The notes under the pieces were generated by a model. It saw only the letters and a list, made by a program, of their open reading frames with translations, did no database searches and had not been told where the DNA came from. Positions 7,318 to 13,251 of a stretch of DNA of 13,251 nt are shown one piece after another. The stretch covers positions 1,664-14,914 of the forward strand of contig CALMAP010000201.1 of the NCBI GenBank assembly GCA_937859825.1. The letters are read 5' to 3'. Position numbers and translations under genes: made by a program. Source of the DNA: an uncultured Terriglobus sp. (GTDB lineage: Bacteria; Acidobacteriota; Terriglobia; Terriglobales; Acidobacteriaceae). Position 1 is the stretch's first letter. Each line of letters starts with the position of its first letter.

Positions 7318-8592
7318 ATGAGTGATTCTGCCAGCAACGATCTATCGCGCCGCAACTTCCTTCGCACAGCCGCCAGCGGCCTCGGTGCCGCGATTGCACT
7401 CACCCCCGAGCTGCTTGCCCAGCAGAGTAAGCCGAACGCGCAGAATGAAGTCCAGCTCCCGCAGATCCATGCCGCCGGGGAGCAGCCGGAGAAGGCGCCC
7501 GGCCCGTTCCTGCCGCCAGACCGCCGTATCGGCTACGCGATTGTCGGGCTGGGACGGCTTTCTCTGGACGAGATCCTGCCCGCGTTTGCGACTTCAAAGT
7601 ACTGCAAACCCACTGCGCTGGTGAGCGGCGATCCCGTGAAAGCGAAGAAGATCGCGGCGCAGTACGGCATTGCCGAATCGAACATCACCGACTACACCAA
7701 CTACGAAAAGTTGAAGGACATGCCCGGTGTGGACGCGATCTACATCGTGCTGCCCAACAGCATGCACAAGGAGTTTGTGCTGCGCGGCGCGAAGATCGGC
7801 AAGCACATCTTGTGCGAGAAGCCGATGGCGAACAGCGCAGCCGACTGCGAGGCGATGATTGCGGCATGCAACAAGGCCAACGTAAAGCTGATGATTGCCT
7901 ACCGCCAGCAGTACGAGCCCATGAACCGCTACCTGCAGGATGCCGTGAAGAGCGGCAGATTCGGCAAGGTGCGCTCCATCGTAGCTACGAACTCGCAGAA
8001 CGAAGGAGACCCGACACAGTGGCGACTAAAGAAGGCCCTCGCTGGCGGAGGCTGCCTGCCGGACGTGGGTATCTACTGCCTGAACGCGGCACGGTTCCTT
8101 ACTGGTGAAGAGCCGGAGGAGGTCTTTGGCGTAACCATTCAGCCCAAAGACGACCCGCGCTTTGCCGAGGTAGAGTCCCACTGCAGCTTTACTCTGCGCT
8201 TTCCCAGCGGCATGGTCGCCACGCTCACGACCGCGTATGACGTGCACCGCTCCACCTTTATCCGCCTGGAAGGAACGGACGGATGGGGAGAGATGGATCC
8301 CACCTTCGGCTATCACGGCAATAAGCTGCGCCTCGGCAAAACACGGCAGGACAAGCACGAAGAAGTCGCGGACGTCTCCCTGCCCGACAAAGACCAGTTC
8401 GCCCTGGAGATGGACCACTTCAGCGAATGCCTGATGACCAACCGAGTCCCTCGCACACCAGGCGAAGAAGGCCTTCAGGACCAGCGCCTGATTGAAGCCA
8501 TCTATAAGTCCGCCGCCGCTGGCCGTGCCGTGCGCGTGACGCCACCCGCAAGTCAAACCCGCGGCCCTGAGCTACCGCCCATGCAGAACTAA
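7318..8592 (+). CDS. Tat-exported Gfo/Idh/MocA oxidoreductase, glucose-fructose oxidoreductase-like
   Basis: This 424-residue protein has a twin-arginine signal (SRRNFLRTAA with R11 and R12, then a hydrophobic stretch to about A34). A proline-rich linker follows, then the NAD(P) Rossmann fold starting RIGYAIVGLGRLSLDEILP. The catalytic EKP triplet is at 167-169 within CEKPMANSAADC. The C-terminal sheet domain includes YRQQYEPMNRYL, QWRLKKALAGGGCLPDVGIY and RTPGEEGLQDQRLIEAIYKSA. These blocks closely follow Zymomonas glucose-fructose oxidoreductase, a periplasmic enzyme that keeps its NADP bound and oxidises one sugar while reducing another. Sugar specificity cannot be read here. Many family members have other substrates. 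I chose the ATG at 7318 because it puts the RR motif at the normal distance. The in-frame ATG at 7270 has a better ribosome site (GAGG, 7-base gap) and would add 16 residues. The gene ends 20 bp before a strong hairpin. Confidence 0.93.
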   Translation: MSDSASNDLSRRNFLRTAASGLGAAIALTPELLAQQSKPNAQNEVQLPQIHAAGEQPEKAPGPFLPPDRRIGYAIVGLGRLSLDEILPAFATSKYCKPTALVSGDPVKAKKIAAQYGIAESNITDYTNYEKLKDMPGVDAIYIVLPNSMHKEFVLRGAKIGKHILCEKPMANSAADCEAMIAACNKANVKLMIAYRQQYEPMNRYLQDAVKSGRFGKVRSIVATNSQNEGDPTQWRLKKALAGGGCLPDVGIYCLNAARFLTGEEPEEVFGVTIQPKDDPRFAEVESHCSFTLRFPSGMVATLTTAYDVHRSTFIRLEGTDGWGEMDPTFGYHGNKLRLGKTRQDKHEEVADVSLPDKDQFALEMDHFSECLMTNRVPRTPGEEGLQDQRLIEAIYKSAAAGRAVRVTPPASQTRGPELPPMQN

Positions 8593-8611
8593 CTGCACTC
8601 CCTTAAGCAGC

Positions 8612-8641
8612 ACAAAGGGACCGCAAACGCGGTCCCTTTGT
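8612..8641. terminator. Bidirectional intrinsic terminator between convergent genes
   Basis: ACAAAGGGACCGC (8612-8624), the loop AAAC, and GCGGTCCCTTTGT (8629-8641) form a perfect 13-bp stem. The outer bases are A-rich on the left and T-rich on the right in both directions, so the stem carries a built-in T-run whichever strand is read. It lies 20 bp past the oxidoreductase stop (+) and 16 bp past the TonB-receptor stop (-), where a shared terminator is expected. Confidence 0.85.
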
Positions 8642-8656
8642 CGGTTGCAGGAGTTG

Positions 8657-11600
8657 TTAGAAGGTGAACTTCAGCTTCAGTCGGATCGTACGACCGGTCT
8701 GATATTGCGTAGGAACACCATATTGACTATTTAGGGTAATGGGAGCAGAGCCGTTGGCACCATTTGCCAAAGCCTTCCAGTCGTAGGGATTCTCCAGAAC
8801 AGCGACCTGGGTGGTGCCACCCACCACGCTACCCGGAGGCGAGATATAGTCGCTCTTATTTGGCGAATCGATCTTCGTCCCGTAAACGATGGGTGCCTTC
8901 TGATTGAACAGGTTCAGGAAGTTGGCTTCCAGACCCAGACGCCATCCCTCGTGCTGCTTGCTGAAGGCGTAGGAATGGGTGAACTGGGCGTCGGTCTGGA
9001 TGAAGGCCGGAGTGCGGCGAACTCGTGGTGCTCCAAAAGTCAGAGCACCGTTCCCGTCTGCGGTTACATCCACCCACTTACCCAAACCTTCGGTGTAGAC
9101 GGGGTAGCTGCTGGCGTTGCCCACATCGATGTACGAGCTAAGAGGGGTTCCTTGGTAGAGCGCCTGGAAGCCACCGATAGTAGTCTCATGCGAGCGGAAG
9201 TGGTTGAAGCGGTAGTAGCCCTGGAACTTGACCGTGTTGGGGCGGTCCGTCGCCAGTTTGCCATTGAGCGGTGTGCCATTTGCGGTGAACTGAAGGAACG
9301 GCTCGTCGAACGCGCGGCCGGTGTTCGGGCTGGCATTACGCACGCCGCCGCTCGTCGTCGCATTGCCGTCCGAAACGTTGGAATCCACCAGGCCGCTGTA
9401 GTTACCGCGCAGGTTTGAGAAGGTGTAAGAAGCGGTGCCGAACCAGTGAGCGCCCGCTGCCTTCGTGATGCGCAGCTCGAAAGAATCGTACATACGGGCT
9501 GCCGCAGGCTGAATCTTGCAGCCGACACACGTGGTAGTGCTGCCGCCCGCTCCCAGACCAAAGCCTGGATTAGCAATGGTGAATTGCTCACCGTTGGGGG
9601 TGAAGTAACCGATGTCTTCGATCGCAGAATCGACACGGCGGCGCAGGTAGCGGGCCGACAGGTTCACCGATTTGCTGACCTCGTACTCCGTCCCAAGCAA
9701 CGTCTCATGCTGGCGGAAGGGCTTCAGGTTGGGATCGACCCCAGGGGATGTCGCTTTGGGGTTATTGGCCGGAATGCGCATGTCCTGGTTTTCGATGAAG
9801 CGAAGATTACCTGGGACCGAACCCTGGGCGAAGGTCGCGTCACCGGTACCCGCGCAATAGTGGCCGTCTGCCTGTCGCTTCGGCTGAAGTGTCGTCCAAT
9901 CAGTCGAGTCGAGCGCGTATACGCAGTTGTGCCAGTAATTGCCGCCAAAGGACCCAATTGCAAGATTCAATTTAAAGATGTCGTTGAAGGCACCATAGCT
10001 GCCGAATACCTTCATCTTGCCGTTGCCGAAGACGTCGAACGACGCACCGAGGCGAGGAACGACCTTGCCGCCGAAGCCGAAGTCGATTCCCGTGGAGTAG
10101 CCATTGAAGGATGGAACATACTCCTTCTCGAGGCGAACACCGGCCTGGATCGTCAGCCGTCGGTTAACGGTCCAGGAGTCCTGCAGATAGAAAGCCTGGT
10201 TATTTTCGCTGACCTGGCCGTTACCATTGGAGAACTCGCGCACGATGGCGTAGCCGTAGTTACCCATGCACGATGCTGTGTTCCGGGCTCCGCCTGCGTT
10301 GTCATACCGACCGTACAGGGCTAGGTTCTGGTCTTCGATCGTGCCGCAGTTTACCCGATTCGCCGCAAGAGGCGAGTACTTGGTACCCCAGAAGAGCTGC
10401 ACCAGAGCCGTGTTGTAGATGCTGCGAATGTTATAGAAGTAGTGGTTCAGACCATAGCCGAACTTGATGCTGTGCTGGCCAAAACCGCCTTTCCCGTAAT
10501 ATGCAACGTCCGTCGTGAAGGCCTGGGAGGCGTTTTGCTGCGCGGTGGTCTGCGTGTTAGCTGCCAGATCGGCGTAGCCCGACACCTGGGCCGCAATCGT
10601 TCCTGCGGTTGTGATTGCGCCGCCAGTGGGAGTGCGTTGAATCGCAGTCGCCGACACACCGGAGTTGGACCACAGGTGGCGAATGCCGGTGGGCAGGCCG
10701 CGGTCCTGGTAGTTGTTATAGAACGCACCGTAGCGCGTGGTCAGGATGAACTTGTTACTCAGTGTGATGTCAGCACCCGACGTGAACGTAGAGTTCGGCT
10801 GAACATTACCAATTGAGTGCTGAAAGACATCCGGATTGGTTGTTGCGGAGGAGTTAACGAGGCCATAGTTGTCCTCGGCATTGGGCAAGCTGGTGCCGGA
10901 CGCCCGATAGTACTGGTAGAGCCAGGACGCGAACAGGCGGATGCGGTTCGTTGCACGCACATCGAAGCGCTGCGTAAAGAAGTACTGCTGGGTGTCCTGC
11001 GTGTATGTGCGAGGACCGGTTACCGCCGGCGAACCGGTGAAATTCGTATTGATCGTGCGGCGCAAGGAAGTAAAGAATGGCTCCACTCCCGAGAAGCTCC
11101 ACAGACGATCCTTGATGAGGTAACCGCCTGCAGTAAACCCGGGCTGCAGATAGCGAAAATGGTCTTTGCGCGGTGTTACCGTCTGCAGGGGAATGTCGGT
11201 GCGAGTACCTACAGAAATGCCAGGCGTAAACCGAGTGTAGGCACCGGGCGAGGCGTCCATGTGATCGTCCTCGTAATAGACCATGCCCTCGCCATGCCAG
11301 GTGTTGCCGCCCTGCTTGGTGACGGCCGTGACTACGCCACCCAGTGCGCCGCCGTACTCAGCTTCGATACCTGAGGTCTTTACCTGCACTTCGTTCAGGA
11401 ACTCAAACGGAACGTTTGCGCCGGAGAGTCCGGAAGTCAGCGAGGAAGTGGGAATGCCGTTCACCAGGTATTGGTTTTCCGCGGAGGTAGCACCTTCCAC
11501 TGAATAGCCACCACTGCCCTGCAGAGGCTCGACACGTGCTCCGGGAGCATACTGAATCACGCTCTGAAAGGAGCGTCCACGTGGGTCATACGCGATTTGG

Positions 11601-12040
11601 TCTGCGGTGATAGTCGCCTGTGTATGCGACACAGTGGTGTCGATCTGCGCAGGATCGGAGGTCACTTCGATTGTTGTCGACTCAGCACCAATCACCAACG
11701 TAACGGAACCTTCCAATACGCGGCCAGCGGAGATCCGGAGTCCATCGCGCTTAGTGACCCCGAAGCCAGGGGCTTCAACTTTCACGCTGTACACACCTAC
11801 CAGAAGGTTAGTAAAGCGGTAAAAGCCTGAATGGTCCGTGCGCAAGTGCTTCTCACCAATCTGTGCGGGACTGGTAACGGAAACGTCCGCATCGGCAACA
11901 AGGGCTCCCGAGGGGTCTTTAATCGTGCCTTCAATAGAGCCTGTGGTTTCCTGAGCGTGCGCAGAGAGTGTCACTGCAGCCAGAACGATAGGGGCGACGC
12001 CGACCGCAGCTCTGCGGTAAGCCGAAGACACAAAAAACAT
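8657..12040 (-). CDS. TonB-dependent outer-membrane receptor, Oar-like, with N-terminal CarboxypepD_reg domain
   Basis: This 1127-residue protein begins with a Sec signal peptide (hydrophobic core APIVLAAVTLSA, likely cut after AHA at about residue 29). A carboxypeptidase-regulatory-like beta-sandwich follows at about 31-115 (GSIEGTIKDPSGALVADADV, then SGFYRFTNLLVGVYSVKVEA). The plug domain is at about 140-245, with SVEGATSAENQYLVNGIP, FEFLNEVQVKTSGIEAEYGG and GGVVTAVTKQGGNTWHG. The remaining 880 or so residues are aromatic, strand-rich beta-barrel ending in IRLKLKFTF, with the terminal phenylalanine needed for outer-membrane assembly. Such Oar-like receptors are abundant in Acidobacteriota and are thought to import large glycan-type ligands with TonB/ExbB/ExbD energy; no TonB or SusD-like partner is seen here. 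The ligand is unknown. The ATG at 12040 fits the signal peptide, with GAGG 10 bases upstream. It is monocistronic between a terminator and a divergent gap. Confidence 0.95.
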   Translation of the reverse strand: MFFVSSAYRRAAVGVAPIVLAAVTLSAHAQETTGSIEGTIKDPSGALVADADVSVTSPAQIGEKHLRTDHSGFYRFTNLLVGVYSVKVEAPGFGVTKRDGLRISAGRVLEGSVTLVIGAESTTIEVTSDPAQIDTTVSHTQATITADQIAYDPRGRSFQSVIQYAPGARVEPLQGSGGYSVEGATSAENQYLVNGIPTSSLTSGLSGANVPFEFLNEVQVKTSGIEAEYGGALGGVVTAVTKQGGNTWHGEGMVYYEDDHMDASPGAYTRFTPGISVGTRTDIPLQTVTPRKDHFRYLQPGFTAGGYLIKDRLWSFSGVEPFFTSLRRTINTNFTGSPAVTGPRTYTQDTQQYFFTQRFDVRATNRIRLFASWLYQYYRASGTSLPNAEDNYGLVNSSATTNPDVFQHSIGNVQPNSTFTSGADITLSNKFILTTRYGAFYNNYQDRGLPTGIRHLWSNSGVSATAIQRTPTGGAITTAGTIAAQVSGYADLAANTQTTAQQNASQAFTTDVAYYGKGGFGQHSIKFGYGLNHYFYNIRSIYNTALVQLFWGTKYSPLAANRVNCGTIEDQNLALYGRYDNAGGARNTASCMGNYGYAIVREFSNGNGQVSENNQAFYLQDSWTVNRRLTIQAGVRLEKEYVPSFNGYSTGIDFGFGGKVVPRLGASFDVFGNGKMKVFGSYGAFNDIFKLNLAIGSFGGNYWHNCVYALDSTDWTTLQPKRQADGHYCAGTGDATFAQGSVPGNLRFIENQDMRIPANNPKATSPGVDPNLKPFRQHETLLGTEYEVSKSVNLSARYLRRRVDSAIEDIGYFTPNGEQFTIANPGFGLGAGGSTTTCVGCKIQPAAARMYDSFELRITKAAGAHWFGTASYTFSNLRGNYSGLVDSNVSDGNATTSGGVRNASPNTGRAFDEPFLQFTANGTPLNGKLATDRPNTVKFQGYYRFNHFRSHETTIGGFQALYQGTPLSSYIDVGNASSYPVYTEGLGKWVDVTADGNGALTFGAPRVRRTPAFIQTDAQFTHSYAFSKQHEGWRLGLEANFLNLFNQKAPIVYGTKIDSPNKSDYISPPGSVVGGTTQVAVLENPYDWKALANGANGSAPITLNSQYGVPTQYQTGRTIRLKLKFTF

Positions 12041-12156
12041 CAGGGAAATGCCTCACTTAAAGAAATTCGCTTGGGAGCGAGCATCACTGCGACACGATCG
12101 GCCGCTTCATGGTGTTCTTCCAAATGCAAACGCAACCGGCGCAGACACACGCAGGT

Positions 12157-12199
12157 CAAAGCTTCTGAGCTTCCAAAGCCCAAAGTGGCAAAGCCAAAG
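12157..12199. repeat. Cluster of five CAAAG words upstream of the TonB receptor
   Basis: CAAAG begins at 12157, 12174, 12181, 12189 and 12195, so five copies of a 5-mer occur in 43 bp (CTTTG on the receptor's strand). The last four are spaced 6-8 bases apart. The pattern may be a binding array or simply slippage-type low complexity. Confidence 0.4.
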
Positions 12200-12212
12200 T
12201 AAGACGATTTGC

Positions 12213-12243
12213 CTATCCTCTACTACATGGCGTGATTTGTCAA
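12213..12243 (-). promoter_or_regulatory. Candidate promoter of the TonB receptor gene
   Basis: The - strand carries a perfect TTGACA at 12243-12238. At spacings of 17-19 bases the sequence is GAGGATAG, a poor match to TATAAT. The site would leave an untranslated leader of roughly 160-170 bases that includes the CAAAG cluster. Only the -35 is convincing. Confidence 0.35.
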
Positions 12244-12350
12244 AAATTAATTGCTTGAAGGGCAACTTTTCGCTCTGGCAGTAAAACCATTTCATGGGAT
12301 ATGGTGTCTCACGCCGGTTCAGCGAAGATCAGGCGAATACAATTCCGAAT

Positions 12351-12355
12351 GAGGG
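12351..12355 (+). promoter_or_regulatory. Ribosome binding site supporting the GTG start of the polymerase
   Basis: GAGGG lies 4-5 bases before the GTG at 12360. The only in-frame upstream ATG, at 12294, has no purine-rich site before it, so the GTG is preferred. Confidence 0.45.
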
Positions 12356-12359
12356 TGAT

Positions 12360-13251
12360 GTGGACTTCTCCTCCTCCAAACACGACTTTTTCGGCTTCCT
12401 TCACGTGGACCTGAACAGCTTCTTTGCGTCTGTGGAGCAGCAGTTGCATCCCGAGTACCGCGGCAAACCGCTTGCCGTCGTGCCCACCTTCGCGGACACG
12501 ACCGTTGCTATCGCCGCCAGTTATGAGGCGAAGAAACTCGGCATCAAGACCGGCACGCGCGTCGGCGACATGAAGCAGATCTGCCCGGAGATCATCCTCG
12601 TGCAGGGCGACCACACCACCTACGCGCAGTTCTCCCACCGCATCCACGCGGCGGTGGAGCGCTGCTGCCCCGTCGCCCACGTGCCATCCATCGATGAGGT
12701 CACCTGCCAGCTCATCGGCCGCGAACAGCAGCCGCCCAACGCGCGCCGCATCGCGCTCGACATCAAGCAGGCGATTCAAGAGGACGTTGGCGACACGCTG
12801 CGCTGCTCCATCGGCATGGCACCCAACCGCTACCTGGCCAAGATTGCCAGCGACATGCAGAAGCCGGACGGCCTCATCGGCCTTCTGCCCTCGCAGCTTC
12901 CCCGCGCCATCGCCCACCTTGAACTGCGCGACCTGCCCGGCGTGGGCGCGCGCACCGAGCTGATGCTCAACGGCAAGGGCATCACCACCATGCAGCAACT
13001 ACTCGCGCTGGACCGCAACGCCATGCACAAGCTGTGGAACTCCGTCTGGGGCGACCGCCTCTACCACTGGCTGCGCGGCTACGACACCGGCGACGACGGC
13101 GCGCCGCTGCCGCGCGAGATGCAGAAGTCGCTCGGCCACAGCCACGTGCTCGGTCCCGCACACCGCTCGCCGGAGGGCGCATGGGCCGTCGCCCACAAGC
13201 TACTGCACAAGGCTGCCATGCGCCTTCGCATGGAGAAGTTCTGCGCCGGCT
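12360..13251 (+). CDS. Y-family translesion DNA polymerase (DinB/UmuC-like), 3' end outside window
   Basis: The first 297 residues are present and the frame is open to the window's right edge. The palm begins FFGFLHVDLNSFFASVEQQ, which gives the first metal-binding aspartate (D17) and the FF steric-gate pair. AASYEAKKLGIKTGTRVGD and QICPEIILVQGD are the finger-region signatures. VPSIDEVTCQL supplies the second catalytic pair, D112 and E113. CSIGMAPNRYLAKIASDMQKPDG is interrupted by no gap and completes the palm. A helix-hairpin-helix (DLPGVGARTE, from D191) and the start of the little-finger region follow. The protein copies past damaged bases with low fidelity. The family commonly has the SIDEAYLD form, so SIDEVTC points to a branch apart from classic DinB. 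The C-terminal clamp-binding motif lies outside the window. The GTG at 12360 is favoured by its ribosome site; an ATG at 12294 would add 22 residues. Confidence 0.92.
   Translation, partial: MDFSSSKHDFFGFLHVDLNSFFASVEQQLHPEYRGKPLAVVPTFADTTVAIAASYEAKKLGIKTGTRVGDMKQICPEIILVQGDHTTYAQFSHRIHAAVERCCPVAHVPSIDEVTCQLIGREQQPPNARRIALDIKQAIQEDVGDTLRCSIGMAPNRYLAKIASDMQKPDGLIGLLPSQLPRAIAHLELRDLPGVGARTELMLNGKGITTMQQLLALDRNAMHKLWNSVWGDRLYHWLRGYDTGDDGAPLPREMQKSLGHSHVLGPAHRSPEGAWAVAHKLLHKAAMRLRMEKFCAG

Larger units (their letters stand above)
12041..12359. other. Divergent intergenic region between TonB receptor and Y-family polymerase
   Basis: This is 319 bp of AT-richer DNA with no credible gene. It holds a consensus -35 hexamer pointing to the receptor (12243-12238), a cluster of five CAAAG words (12157-12199), and AAGCT/AGCTT arms around TCTG (12159-12172). 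The polymerase may begin inside it at the ATG at 12294. I see no recognisable LexA-type box of the E. coli or Bacillus kind before the polymerase gene. Confidence 0.5.

Noticed and set aside
9446..10324. 292-codon + strand frame opposite the TonB receptor
   Set aside because: It runs antisense to a continuous, well-supported beta-barrel frame and has no start signal or recognisable fold.
12309..12998. 229-codon open frame on the - strand across the polymerase gene
   Set aside because: It is the antisense shadow of a high-GC coding frame; the + strand frame shows all Y-family motifs while this one shows none.
1..13251. Defence island, prophage, CRISPR or other multi-gene novel system
   Set aside because: There is no integrase, transposase, nuclease-helicase set, repeat-spacer array or tRNA-bounded insertion. 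The genes are mostly singletons on alternating strands with recognised families.

Overview
The window reads as chromosomal DNA of a soil-type Acidobacteriota, most likely of the Terriglobus/Granulicella/Edaphobacter kind. This is inferred from three things: a very large Oar-like TonB-dependent receptor with an N-terminal carboxypeptidase-regulatory-like domain, a Tat-exported glucose-fructose-oxidoreductase-like enzyme, and moderately high GC with G/C-rich third codon positions in every gene. I see no rRNA, tRNA, CRISPR array, insertion sequence, integrase or phage gene. The order looks like ordinary core and accessory chromosome, not a mobile island.

Layout from left to right. (1) The C-terminal end of a beta-lactamase-fold serine hydrolase on + (1-359). 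(2) A small PhnB-like VOC-superfamily protein on + (483-941). (3) Converging on it with a 36-bp gap, a B12-binding-domain radical SAM enzyme on - (978-2543). (4) A 310-bp non-coding gap with a small palindrome. (5) Ribonuclease R on - (2854-5661), with a basic C-terminal tail and a charged internal insert. (6) A 531-bp AT-richer gap without a credible gene, holding two adjacent perfect hairpins near 6041-6084. (7) An exported metallo-beta-lactamase-fold hydrolase on - (6193-7233). (8) Divergent from it across only 84 bp (36 bp with the upstream start), a Tat-exported Gfo/Idh/MocA oxidoreductase on + (7318-8592). (9) A perfect 13-bp-stem hairpin between convergent genes, probably a bidirectional terminator. 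(10) A 1127-residue TonB-dependent receptor on - (8657-12040). (11) A 319-bp divergent regulatory gap with a consensus -35 hexamer and a cluster of CAAAG words. (12) A Y-family translesion DNA polymerase on +, cut by the right edge (12360-13251).

The genes are mostly singletons on alternating strands, so little operon logic can be read. The plausible functional groupings are weak. The oxidoreductase and the metallo-hydrolase are both predicted to leave the cytoplasm and share one short divergent control region. The TonB receptor would bring large substrates across the outer membrane next to that periplasmic sugar-type oxidoreductase, but the two are convergent and not co-transcribed. RNase R and the Y-family polymerase are housekeeping/stress functions. 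I did not find a clearly new multi-gene system. The items most worth a second look are the uncharacterised radical SAM/B12 enzyme, the structured non-coding region between RNase R and the metallo-hydrolase, and the receptor's upstream region.
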